Position numbers and translations under genes: made by a program
Assembly (NCBI GenBank): GCA_036655775.1
Contig: JAVVPL010000003.1
Span: 1-51,149 of the forward strand
Length of the DNA: 51,149 bases
Direction: 5' to 3'
Origin: JAVVPL01 sp036655775
GTDB taxonomy: Bacteria; Bacteroidota; Bacteroidia; Bacteroidales; P3
Notes under the pieces: generated by a model
Database searches by the model: none
Told to the model about the DNA's origin: nothing
What the model saw: the letters and a program-made list of their open reading frames with translations, nothing else
In this document: positions 8,391 to 16,933 of the stretch, one piece after another
Layout of the letters: each line of letters begins with the position of its first letter
How positions within the stretch are numbered: the first letter of the stretch is position 1

Positions 8391-9050
8391 ATGGGTAAGT
8401 TTATTTTGATACTCTTTATGTGGATCAGTCTATTTCTAGATATCCCTTTACAAGCACAAAATACCACCATTGCTTTACTTAAATACAACGGAGGTGGCGA
8501 TTGGTATGCCAATCCCACCTCTCTTTCCAATCTTATCAAATTTGCCAATAGCCAACAAAAGATGGATCTCAATCCCGACTATGAAACGGTAGAAGTGGGG
8601 AGTCAAAAAATTTTCAATTATCCTTTCATTCATCTTACTGGACATGGAAATGTTGTTTTTACCGAATTAGAAGCCCAAAATTTACGCACATATCTTCTCT
8701 CTGGAGGTTTCCTTCATATCGATGATAATTATGGCTTAGATCCTTTTATTCGTTCTGAAATGAAAAAAGTATTTCCCGATTTAGATTTTGTGGAATTACC
8801 TTTTAGTCATCCCATATACAAACAAGCGTATACATTTCCAAATGGACTTCCCAAAATACACGAGCATGATGGTAAAGCGCCACAAGGCTTTGCCATATTC
8901 TACCAAGGTAGAGTAGTTTGTTTTTATTCTTATGAGTCCGATTTAGGAGATGGTTGGGAAGATAGTGAAGTGCATAACGATTCACAAGCCATACGTACCA
9001 AAGCATTACAGATGGGAACCAATATTCTTCAATTTGCATTTATGCAATAA
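8391..9050 (+). CDS. DUF4159 domain protein, exported
   Basis: 219 residues. Residues 1-23 form a signal peptide ending LQAQ. The mature part matches the DUF4159 pattern: TTIALLKYNGGGDWYANPTS, then a strand-turn core with PFIHLTGHGNVVFTELE and LLSGGFLHIDDNYGLDPF. The fold is thought to resemble a glutamine-amidotransferase-like or ThuA-like Rossmann domain, and no activity is established. It starts 16 bases after kce and could be read from the same transcript, but is not a known lysine-pathway component. The next gene begins 10 bases downstream. In Bacteroidota such proteins are usually periplasmic. Confidence 0.82.
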   Translation: MGKFILILFMWISLFLDIPLQAQNTTIALLKYNGGGDWYANPTSLSNLIKFANSQQKMDLNPDYETVEVGSQKIFNYPFIHLTGHGNVVFTELEAQNLRTYLLSGGFLHIDDNYGLDPFIRSEMKKVFPDLDFVELPFSHPIYKQAYTFPNGLPKIHEHDGKAPQGFAIFYQGRVVCFYSYESDLGDGWEDSEVHNDSQAIRTKALQMGTNILQFAFMQ

Positions 9051-9060
9051 AGCCAAAGGT

Positions 9061-9747
9061 ATGACCAAGGATAAATTTAAAGAAAAAAGTGCAGAGGTTT
9101 GGACCTATATTTTAGGTGCTCCCAAAACCGTATATCTAAATTTTAGATGTCTTCCTTTCATGGAAGCCATTCATTTCCCTTTTGTGGTCTCTAGACGCGT
9201 TCATTTTACAAATCTGTGTGGAACTATCAAAGTAGAAGGTAAACTCAAACCAGGCAATATCAAAATAGGTATTGGCTTTACACAAGTGAGCGATTTCCGT
9301 AGAGATAGAACCCTTTTAGATTGGTCGGGGAATGTGATCTTTAAAGGCAAATGCAAAATAGGTGCTGGAAGTAGAATTTCAGTTGCCAAAAATGCGCTTT
9401 TGCAATTTGGGGATCAGTTTAATATGACTTCAAACAGTAGTATTATTTGTCGCAACAACATACAATTTGGTACCGAAACATTGATATCCTGGCATTGTTT
9501 ACTTATGGATACCGATCAACATCAAATTTTTGATCAAGCAGGAAATAGAACCAATCAAGATCATCCTATTGTGATAGGCAATCATGTTTGGATTGCGGCC
9601 CATAGTATTCTTTTAAAAGGCACACAAATTCCCGACGATTGTGTAGTGGCCGCAGGGAGCCGATTAAATTCAAAAATAGAAGAAAAAAATGTTCTTATAG
9701 CTGGAAATCCAGCACAAATTACTAAACACAACATACGATGGAAATGA
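9061..9747 (+). CDS. Left-handed beta-helix acyltransferase (WcaF/LacA-like)
   Basis: 228 residues from the ATG at 9061. An upstream in-frame start at 8950 would overlap the DUF4159 gene by about 100 bases and adds non-homologous sequence, so I rejected it. Seen: hexapeptide-repeat character from about residue 95 (VIFKGKCKIGAGSRISVAKNA), the catalytic-type region WHCLLMDTDQHQIFD, and the terminal NHVWIAAHSILLKGTQIPDDCVVAAGSRL and AGNPAQ motifs typical of sugar O-acetyltransferases. It likely acetylates a surface or capsular sugar. It overlaps the following glycosyltransferase gene by a few bases, which supports a shared glycan role. Confidence 0.85.
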   Translation: MTKDKFKEKSAEVWTYILGAPKTVYLNFRCLPFMEAIHFPFVVSRRVHFTNLCGTIKVEGKLKPGNIKIGIGFTQVSDFRRDRTLLDWSGNVIFKGKCKIGAGSRISVAKNALLQFGDQFNMTSNSSIICRNNIQFGTETLISWHCLLMDTDQHQIFDQAGNRTNQDHPIVIGNHVWIAAHSILLKGTQIPDDCVVAAGSRLNSKIEEKNVLIAGNPAQITKHNIRWK

Positions 9748-10643
9748 ATCCAAAAATTAGTGGCTTTACTTATGTTCGCAATGGTTTGCAATATGGCTAT
9801 CCTTTTATTGCATCTATACAATCAGTTTTACCTATAGTGGATGAACTTATCGTGGTGGTGGGCGACTCCAACGATGGAACGAGAGAAGCCATAGTAAACT
9901 TACAAAATTCAAAAATAAAAATCATAGATACCGTTTGGGATGAAGAAAATCGACGGAATGGTTCTATTTTTGCTATGCAATCGAATATCGGTTTACAACA
10001 AATTACAGGAGATTGGGCTCTTCATATTCAAGCCGATGAAGTCCTTCATCAAAAAGCGGCCGAGCAATTGCAAGCCTATATTAAAATAGCCAATCAACGT
10101 CCAGATGTAGATGCTTTAGTATTTCCTTTTCTACACTTTTGGGGAGATTACAAACATATTCGCAACACCCGGGGCACCCATCCGTATGAAGTGAGAGCTT
10201 TCAAAAATAATAAACCCATATTTTCATATAGAGACTCTCAGGGTTTTCGTGCCTATTCCTCATACGAAGCTTACCTAGCAGGCGAGGAGGGGTGTAAACT
10301 ACGATCTTTAAAAACAGAGATTGATCTATATCATTATTCCTATTGTCGCAGTCCCAAATTATTAAAGAAAAAGCATGATTATGCACAAAGATTTTGGCAT
10401 GATGACCAATGGATAAAAGAAAATATCACCGAAACTCCTTTCGATTTTAATGAGGTGGATCGCTTAGATGTTTTTCAAGGAGAGCACCCTCTTTGGATGA
10501 AAGAAATCATAGCAAAACAAGATTGGGATTTTAAACCCGATCCATCAAAATGGAAAATGAGTATCAAAAACAAATTACTATCCAGCATCGAAAAATGCAC
10601 ACATAAAAGATGGTTTAGTTATCAAAATTATAAAATAGTATAA
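9738..10643 (+). CDS. Family 2-like glycosyltransferase
   Basis: 301 residues. The start could be 9738 (overlap 10 bases) or the third codon at 9744 (ATGA overlap with the acyltransferase stop). Seen: a GT-A type N-terminal domain with KISGFTYVRNGLQYGYPFIAS, the nucleotide-sugar region VVVGDSNDGTRE, and the acidic motif HIQADEVLH near residue 95, a DxD-like variant (QADE). It lacks transmembrane segments, so it is probably a cytoplasmic, membrane-associated transferase. Donor and acceptor cannot be told. The C-terminus is rich in Lys and Trp. Together with the acyltransferase and the LTA-synthase-like gene it forms a small envelope-glycan cluster set inside the lysine genes. Confidence 0.85.
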   Translation: MEMNPKISGFTYVRNGLQYGYPFIASIQSVLPIVDELIVVVGDSNDGTREAIVNLQNSKIKIIDTVWDEENRRNGSIFAMQSNIGLQQITGDWALHIQADEVLHQKAAEQLQAYIKIANQRPDVDALVFPFLHFWGDYKHIRNTRGTHPYEVRAFKNNKPIFSYRDSQGFRAYSSYEAYLAGEEGCKLRSLKTEIDLYHYSYCRSPKLLKKKHDYAQRFWHDDQWIKENITETPFDFNEVDRLDVFQGEHPLWMKEIIAKQDWDFKPDPSKWKMSIKNKLLSSIEKCTHKRWFSYQNYKIV

Positions 10644-10664
10644 TCGTTTTAATTTTACAAATTC

Positions 10665-12533
10665 ATGAAATCCCAGCTTCTCTATACGCTTAAATTGGCC
10701 TTATACGTTCTTCTTCTTTTTACTTTGGGACGTTTGAGTTTTATGCTTATTTATGTGCCTTTGTTTGTTGCCGAACAACCCAGTTTTGGAGAGCTTCTCA
10801 ATGTTTTTATACAAGCGATACCCCTAGATATTTCCACTTTTTCGTATATTTATATATTTATATATTTACTTCTACTTCTAAGTGCTATTTTCCCTGGCAA
10901 AGCATGGAAACCAATAGCTAGCATATACACTCTGTGTTTCACCCTAGTATACACCCTTATATTTGCTGGCGAAATAGGTATTTATGGCGAATGGCGTACA
11001 AAATTAAATTACAAAGCCCTATTATATCTTCAACATCCATCGGAAGTATTCAATTCTATTGCTACTTGGCAATTTTTGTCTCTTTGTGTTTTTGTGGTTC
11101 TTTTTGTTTGTGGCATGGGATGGCTTTATCAAAAATACGTAGCTACGCAGTTTATCAAAAGAGGAAAGTGGTATTTTATTTTGATTTATTTTTTAGTAAC
11201 TCCTGGCCTTTGGCTTATTGCAGCTAGAGGTGGTGTTGGACAAATTCCCATCTCTCAAAGCCAATCTTTTTTTTCAAACAAACAAATTTTGGATGATGTA
11301 TGTGTCAATCCTGCCTGGAATCTTATTCATAATATAGCCAATAGTCGAGGTCTACTCGAAAAAAATCCATATACTTTTTATCCTCAAAACGAAGCCCTTC
11401 AAACCGTAGCAAGCATGTATGCTACCGATAGTACGCTCAATGGAGAAATTACACAAATACTAACTACCCCACGTCCAAATATTGTCATTATTTTACTCGA
11501 AAGTTGGTCGGCCGATGTAATTCAACATCTAAGTGGCGACAGTACCAATTATACACCTTGTTTTCAAGCACTCGAAAAAGAAAGTTTATTTTTTACTGAA
11601 TGTTATTCAGGAGGCAAGCGATCTCAACAAGGCATTGCCTCCATCTATGCTGGTTTTCCAGCATTACCCCAAATTGTGATCACCAATTATCCCGAAAAAT
11701 CACGTAAACTACCCTCTTGGGTCAAATACATGAAAGCACAAGGCTATCATACTTCTTTTTATTTTGGAGGAGAACTTATATATGGCAATATTTTATCTTT
11801 TTTACATGCCAACGATTTCGACCAAATTGTAGAACAAAAAAATCTAAAAAATTTACCCTCTAGAGGAAAATTAGGGTATCATGATCAGTATATGTTTGCC
11901 GAATATATCAAAGCACTAAATAAAACACCCGAACCTTTTTTTAGCACCCTGTTTACGCTTAGTTCGCATACCCCCTACGATCAACCGATGGCTCGTAAAT
12001 TCAATCAAAATATTCCAGAAATAGAATATTTGAATTCAGTTTATTATACCGATTCTTGTTTAGGTGCCTATATGGCTGCTGCACGCAAGCAAACGTGGTT
12101 TAAAAACACCTTATTTATTGTAGTGGCCGACCATAGTCACACCACACACAAACAAACCAATTATTATTCTTTTGCCAACAATCATATTCCTATGCTCTTT
12201 TTTGGAGAAGTACTCAAACCCCAATATCGAGGAAGTACTTGCAATAAATTAATTAGTCAAAACGATATAGTTGCCACTATTTTGGGGCAAATGCAACTTC
12301 CTTCAAAGGCATTTCCTTGGAGTCGAAATATTTTTCATCCACAAACAAAACCTTTTGTATATATGGAAGCCCAATATGGACTAGGATATAAAGTAGAGGA
12401 GGGATATTTTTTCTATCATGCTACGGGCGATCAATTTTTAGATATTCAACTGCCTTCTTCCATACAAGATAGTGTGATCAAAGAAGGTAAATCGTACTTA
12501 CAAGTCCTCTTTCAACAAGCGATAGATTTGTAA
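10665..12533 (+). CDS. LTA-synthase-like membrane phosphotransferase (sulfatase fold)
   Basis: 622 residues. About five transmembrane helices occupy residues 1-190, followed by a periplasmic alkaline-phosphatase/sulfatase-like domain. Seen: the metal-binding start NIVIILLESWSADVIQ, the nucleophile region YSGGKRSQQGIASIYAG, where a serine takes the place of the threonine of Gram-positive LtaS, and the metal ligands in VVADHSHTTH. Members of this family move glycerol phosphate, phosphoethanolamine or similar groups onto lipids or glycans. In a Gram-negative host the product is not lipoteichoic acid, and the substrate is unknown. The gene follows the glycosyltransferase by 21 bases and probably modifies the same glycan (inference). 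Confidence 0.85.
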   Translation: MKSQLLYTLKLALYVLLLFTLGRLSFMLIYVPLFVAEQPSFGELLNVFIQAIPLDISTFSYIYIFIYLLLLLSAIFPGKAWKPIASIYTLCFTLVYTLIFAGEIGIYGEWRTKLNYKALLYLQHPSEVFNSIATWQFLSLCVFVVLFVCGMGWLYQKYVATQFIKRGKWYFILIYFLVTPGLWLIAARGGVGQIPISQSQSFFSNKQILDDVCVNPAWNLIHNIANSRGLLEKNPYTFYPQNEALQTVASMYATDSTLNGEITQILTTPRPNIVIILLESWSADVIQHLSGDSTNYTPCFQALEKESLFFTECYSGGKRSQQGIASIYAGFPALPQIVITNYPEKSRKLPSWVKYMKAQGYHTSFYFGGELIYGNILSFLHANDFDQIVEQKNLKNLPSRGKLGYHDQYMFAEYIKALNKTPEPFFSTLFTLSSHTPYDQPMARKFNQNIPEIEYLNSVYYTDSCLGAYMAAARKQTWFKNTLFIVVADHSHTTHKQTNYYSFANNHIPMLFFGEVLKPQYRGSTCNKLISQNDIVATILGQMQLPSKAFPWSRNIFHPQTKPFVYMEAQYGLGYKVEEGYFFYHATGDQFLDIQLPSSIQDSVIKEGKSYLQVLFQQAIDL

Positions 12534-12645
12534 TTTTTTTTATTTTAGCCCAACTTCTTTTAAAATTCAGCATAATATCGTAACTTCGTACCTTTAAAGA
12601 CTTTTGAGTATAAAACATAGAATACGGAAAATAAAACAATGAAAT

Positions 12646-13785
12646 ATGGATTTTAATTTAACAAAACAAGAACAACTTTTTTTGCAAATGATACGAGAGT
12701 TTGCCGAAAAAGAAGTAAAACCCTTAGCGGCAGCAATTGATGAGGAAGAACGATTTCCTGTTGAAACTCTTGCAAAAATGGCTAAATTGGGTATTTTAGG
12801 TATTCCTGTGCCCACCGAATACGGAGGAGCTGGAGCTTCAAATCAAATGTATACCATGGCGGTAGAGGAACTCTCGCGTGTATGTGCTACCACGGGTGTA
12901 ATTGTTTCAGCGCATACCTCTTTGTGTATAGCCCCCATTATGGAGCATGGTACGCCAGAACAAAAAACAAAATATTTACCCAAATTAGCAAGTGGCCAAT
13001 GGCTAGGTGCTTTTGGTTTAACAGAACCCAATGCAGGTACAGATGCCTCTTCTCAACAAACCATGGCGGTAGAAGAAGGCGATACATACATTCTCAACGG
13101 GTCCAAAATTTTTATTACAAATGCAGGTTATGCACAAGTATATATCATTTTTGCAATGACCGACAAATCGCAAGGAGTCAAAGGAATTACGGCTTTTATT
13201 GTCGAAGAAGGAACGCCTGGTTTTAGCATTGGTAAAAAAGAAAAAAAATTAGGAATTCGAGGCTCCTCTACCTGTGAATTAATTTTTGAAAATTGTGTAA
13301 TTCCAAAAGCCAATATGTTGGGTCGTCTGGGTGGCGGTTTTGGCGTTGCTATGAAAACCTTAGATGGTGGACGTATAGGTATTGCAGCACAAGCTTTAGG
13401 TATTGCCCAAGGTGCCATGGATGAAACCATAAAATATACCAAAGAGCGGAAGCAATTCAAAAAATCAATCTCACAGTTTCAAAACACCCAATTTCAATTG
13501 GCAGATTTAGAAACTAAAATTCAAGCAAGTCGCTTATTTGTGCGTTTGGCAGCCTTTAAAAAAGATGCCAAAATGCCTTATTCTGTCGAAGCTGCTCAGG
13601 CAAAATTGTTTGCAGCCGAAACAGCCATGGAAGTAACAGTAAAAGCCGTTCAGTTTCATGGAGGCTATGGTTATACGCGTGAATATCCTGTTGAGAGAAT
13701 GATGCGTGATGCCAAAATTACTGAAATTTACGAAGGCACTTCCGAGGTACAACGTATGGTTATCTCAAGTAATTTGCTTAAATAA
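12646..13785 (+). CDS. bcd: Butyryl-CoA dehydrogenase-type acyl-CoA dehydrogenase
   Basis: 379 residues, full length. It interconverts crotonyl-CoA and butyryl-CoA with FAD, exchanging electrons with EtfAB. Seen: the short-chain ACAD signatures LTEPNAGTDASSQQT and the catalytic-base region ITEIYEGTSEVQRM (glutamate about residue 363), plus FHGGYGYTREYPVER. The downstream etfB-etfA pair indicates the reducing, possibly electron-bifurcating direction. With kce and kal upstream it completes the route from lysine to butyryl-CoA. The upstream region repeats 17 bases of the nadA promoter region exactly (12570-12586), though the -7 box here is degraded. Confidence 0.93.
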   Translation: MDFNLTKQEQLFLQMIREFAEKEVKPLAAAIDEEERFPVETLAKMAKLGILGIPVPTEYGGAGASNQMYTMAVEELSRVCATTGVIVSAHTSLCIAPIMEHGTPEQKTKYLPKLASGQWLGAFGLTEPNAGTDASSQQTMAVEEGDTYILNGSKIFITNAGYAQVYIIFAMTDKSQGVKGITAFIVEEGTPGFSIGKKEKKLGIRGSSTCELIFENCVIPKANMLGRLGGGFGVAMKTLDGGRIGIAAQALGIAQGAMDETIKYTKERKQFKKSISQFQNTQFQLADLETKIQASRLFVRLAAFKKDAKMPYSVEAAQAKLFAAETAMEVTVKAVQFHGGYGYTREYPVERMMRDAKITEIYEGTSEVQRMVISSNLLK

Positions 13786-13898
13786 TTCAATATACACCTC
13801 TAAATTTAAATATGTAAAATAGTAGATGCTTCTTTTTTAGAAATAGAATTTTTTACATATACTTTTTAGCGGTTTCATTTATTAAAATTTATTTACAC

Positions 13899-14681
13899 AT
13901 GAAAATAATTGTTTGCATAAAACAGGTGCCAGACACCACCGAAATAAAATTAGATCCTAAAACGGGAACCCTTATCCGCGATGGCGTTCCAAGTATTATG
14001 AATCCCGACGATAAAGGAGGTTTAGAAACCGCCCTTCGTTTGAAAGACGAATACAATGCGCATATCACAGTCATTAGCATGGGACCCCCTCAAGCCGAAA
14101 ATATTCTTCGTGAAGCTTTGGCTATGGGCGTAGATCGAGCCATTCTTCTTTCCGATCGTAAGTTTGCAGGCGCCGATACCTTAGCCACTTCACATGCACT
14201 TGCAGGTGCCCTTAGCACCTTAGAATACGATCTTATTATAGCAGGTCGTCAAGCTATTGATGGAGATACCGCTCAAGTAGGACCTCAAGTAGCTGAATTT
14301 TTGGGATTACCACAAGTAAGTTACCTTGAAGATCTACAATTTGATGGCAAAAAAACCTTTACGATTCGTAAACAAACCGAAGAAGGTTATCAACGTCTTC
14401 AAGTAGATGCCCCTTGTTTAGTAACCGTTTTGGCCTCTGCGTGCAAAGCACGTTATATGAGTGTTGGAGGTATTATGAAAGCCTTCGCACAAGAAGTAGA
14501 AGTTTGGGGAGCCGACAAACTCAATGTAGACGAAAGCCATTTAGGTTTGAAGGGTTCGCCTACCAAAGTAAAGAAAGCATTCCCTAAGGGCGCCAAATCG
14601 GCAGGTCAAGTATACGAAGTTGACGATTACGAAGCAGCCACCCTTATTTTGAACAAACTTAAAGAAAAATACATTATCTAA
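13899..14681 (+). CDS. etfB: Electron transfer flavoprotein beta subunit
   Basis: 260 residues, normal for EtfB. Seen: the start MKIIVCIKQVPDTTEIKLDP, then RDGVPSIMNPDDKGGLETAL and LIIAGRQAIDGDTAQVGPQVAEFLG, characteristic of the AMP/FAD-binding beta subunit. It pairs with EtfA (12 bases downstream) to pass electrons to or from the adjacent Bcd. Bcd-EtfAB complexes of anaerobes can couple crotonyl-CoA reduction to ferredoxin reduction, but sequence alone does not show which mode is used. The 113 bases before it contain a loose inverted repeat (13810-13819 with 13851-13860) of unclear meaning. Confidence 0.95.
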   Translation: MKIIVCIKQVPDTTEIKLDPKTGTLIRDGVPSIMNPDDKGGLETALRLKDEYNAHITVISMGPPQAENILREALAMGVDRAILLSDRKFAGADTLATSHALAGALSTLEYDLIIAGRQAIDGDTAQVGPQVAEFLGLPQVSYLEDLQFDGKKTFTIRKQTEEGYQRLQVDAPCLVTVLASACKARYMSVGGIMKAFAQEVEVWGADKLNVDESHLGLKGSPTKVKKAFPKGAKSAGQVYEVDDYEAATLILNKLKEKYII

Positions 14682-14693
14682 ATCTGAATAAAA

Positions 14694-15683
14694 ATGGAAA
14701 AAACAGCATATAAAAACGTATTTGTCTTTGCCGAACAAAGAGAAGGAAAGGTACAAAATATAGCACTTGAACTTATTGGAAAAGCTCGTGAGTTAGCCGA
14801 TAATTTACAAGAAAAAGTAGTGGCCATGCTTCTTGGCGATGCCATTGGCAATCAAGCGCAGACACTAATAGAACATGGCGCCGATGAAGTGCTTGTGGTC
14901 GATGATCCTTCACTCAAAAGTTACACAACTGAACCTTATGCACAAGCTATTGCAGCCATTACCAAAGCCAAGCTACCAAGTATTATTCTTATTGGGGCTA
15001 CAACCATAGGTCGTGATTTAGGCCCTCGTTTGTCGGCACGATTAGAAACTGGGCTTACTGCCGACTGCACTTTTTTGGAAATTTCGGAAGAAAAAGAATT
15101 TTTAATGACCCGTCCTGCTTTTGGCGGAAATTTGATGGCAACCATTATGTGTAATGAACACCGTCCTCAAATGTCCACTGTTCGTCCAGGAGTAATGATT
15201 GCGCGCGAAGCCGATAAAACGCGCAAAGGTAGTATTGAAAATTTCAAAGTTGATTTTGATAGAAGTAAATTTTGTGTCAAAATTATTGAAGAAGTAAAAG
15301 AAACCAAAAATTTGGTCGATATTAGTACCGCCAATGTATTAGTTTCTGGAGGTAGAGGGGTAGGCAACAAAGAAGGCTTTGAGTTATTACGTCAGTTGGC
15401 CGAAATTTTAGGCGCTGAAGTTTCCACTTCTCGGGCTATGGTTGATGCTGGCGTAATGGATCACGATCGACAAGTTGGACAAACAGGTAAAACCGTGCGT
15501 CCCGATGTTTATTTTGCTTTAGGTATTTCGGGTGCAATTCAACACCTTGCAGGTATGGAAGGCTCCGATTTAATTATTGCTATCAACAAAGATAAATATG
15601 CGCCTATTTTTGAAGTTGCCGATATAGGTATTGTGGGTGATTTAAAGAAAATATTGCCTATATTAATTCAAAAATTAAAATAA
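14694..15683 (+). CDS. etfA: Electron transfer flavoprotein alpha subunit
   Basis: 329 residues. Seen: the N-terminal alpha/beta domain, then the C-terminal FAD-binding domain with VSGGRGVGNKEGFELL, AEVSTSRAMVDAGVM, VGQTGKTVRPDVYFALGISG and AIQHLAGM. It forms the heterodimer with EtfB. No extra ferredoxin domain is fused. A strong bidirectional terminator lies about 60 bases downstream and closes the bcd-etfB-etfA unit. Confidence 0.95.
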   Translation: MEKTAYKNVFVFAEQREGKVQNIALELIGKARELADNLQEKVVAMLLGDAIGNQAQTLIEHGADEVLVVDDPSLKSYTTEPYAQAIAAITKAKLPSIILIGATTIGRDLGPRLSARLETGLTADCTFLEISEEKEFLMTRPAFGGNLMATIMCNEHRPQMSTVRPGVMIAREADKTRKGSIENFKVDFDRSKFCVKIIEEVKETKNLVDISTANVLVSGGRGVGNKEGFELLRQLAEILGAEVSTSRAMVDAGVMDHDRQVGQTGKTVRPDVYFALGISGAIQHLAGMEGSDLIIAINKDKYAPIFEVADIGIVGDLKKILPILIQKLK

Positions 15684-15744
15684 TTTCAAAAGATAAACGT
15701 AAAATAAGCGCTAAGGCGTATAAAAAGCGGAGCTATGAGATTAC

Positions 15745-15779
15745 AAAAAAAGGAGTACAAAACAACGTACTCCTTTTTT
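15745..15779. terminator. Bidirectional intrinsic terminator between etfA and prfB
   Basis: Perfect arms AGGAGTAC (15751-15758) and GTACTCCT (15767-15774), loop of eight, flanked by seven A on the left and a T-run on the right. It therefore has a T-run on either strand and serves the convergent etfA and prfB genes. Confidence 0.85.
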
Positions 15780-15783
15780 ATTT

Positions 15784-16864
15784 TTAAAATTCCATCAAAT
15801 ATGCTTTCATAAACGCATCCAAATCGCCATCCATCACCGCTTGTACATTTGAGGTTTCAACTCCCGTGCGTAAATCTTTCACCATCTTATACGGGTGCAT
15901 TACATAAGAGCGAATTTGTGAACCCCATTCTATTTTTTTCTTTCCACTTTCAATTTCATTGATTTTCTCTCGTTTTTTGCGCATTTCAATCTCATAGAGC
16001 TGTGATTTTAGCATCAACATAGCTTTTTCCCTATTTTGTTGTTGAGACCGTGTAATCTGACATTCTATAATAATTCCCGTAGGGTGATGCCTAAGTCGTA
16101 CCGCTGTTTCCACTTTATTTACATTTTGTCCTCCAGGTCCCGACGAGCGGAATGTATCCCAAGAAATATCCGCTGGACTTACTTCAATATCAATAGCATC
16201 ATCAATCATAGGATAAGCGTATACCGAAGCAAAAGAAGTATGACGTTTATTGGCCGCATCAAAAGGAGAGAGGCGTACCAAACGGTGCACTCCATTTTCG
16301 CTTTTTAAATATCCATACCCATATTCCCCTTCAAATTCAAGACTTACTTGTTTTATTCCTGCACTTTCCCCTGCTTGATAGTCGATAGTAGTAATTTTGT
16401 AATGATGGTCTTCGCCCCAACGAATATACATGCGCATCAACATCTCTGCCCAATCTTGACTTTCGGTACCTCCTGCCCCTGAATTAATAGTTACCATAGC
16501 TCCCAGTCTATCTTCTTCAGCGGAAAGCATATTTTTAAATTCTAAATCCTCTACATTTTTAAGTAAAGTATCAAAAGCCGTATCAATTTCTTCTTGTGTG
16601 GCTTCCTGTAGCGTAAAAAATTCTTCCAATACTTTTAAATCTTCCCATTGTGAAAGTACGCGATGATACGTTTCAGTCCATATCTTTTTTTGTTGAATTT
16701 TTTTCATCAAAGCCTCTGCGGTCTTAGGGTCATCCCAAAAATTGGGTGCTTGACTCAAAGCCTCTTCCTCTTTAATTTCTTTTAATTTTTTATCGATGTC
16801 AAAGAAACCTCCTCAAGTCAGCGACTCTTATATCTAAAGATTTTAACAATTCAGCATTATACAT
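15784..16864 (-). CDS. prfB: Peptide chain release factor 2, made by programmed +1 frameshift
   Basis: The main frame (15784-16800) encodes RF2 with the class-specific stop-codon motif RLSPFDAANKRH and the peptidyl-hydrolysis motif SGPGGQNVNKVE. Its first domain is incomplete in that frame. A 21-codon zero frame starts at ATG 16864 (MYNAELLKSLDIRVADLRRFL) and meets TGA at 16799-16801. A +1 slip at CTT-TGA-C then continues with DIDKKLKEIKEEEALSQAPNFWDD. The joined protein is about 359 residues, typical of RF2. It releases peptides at UGA and UAA. The frameshift senses RF2 level: low RF2 slows TGA reading and favours slippage. This is autoregulation, not a broken gene. Confidence 0.96.
16798..16813 (-). 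promoter_or_regulatory. prfB programmed frameshift site
   Basis: On the minus strand this reads AGGAGG (16813-16808), TTT, CTT (16804-16802), TGA (16801-16799) with the next base C. It matches the classic stimulator/slippery/stop arrangement: an anti-SD-binding hexamer three bases before CTT, then the poor-context TGA-C. Confidence 0.95.
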
Positions 16865-16933
16865 AATTTTGATATTTAGGTATGATATATTAAAAAAAAC
16901 AATCCTTTGGTTTTGGTGTTATACGGTTTACTT

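Noticed and set aside
8950..9060. Extended start of the acyltransferase
   Set aside because: It would overlap the DUF4159 gene heavily, and the added residues look like out-of-frame DUF4159 sequence.
15784..16758. prfB as a truncated gene or pseudogene with an in-frame stop
   Set aside because: The TGA sits in a complete +1 programmed frameshift context, and the zero-frame start codes for a normal RF2 N-terminus.
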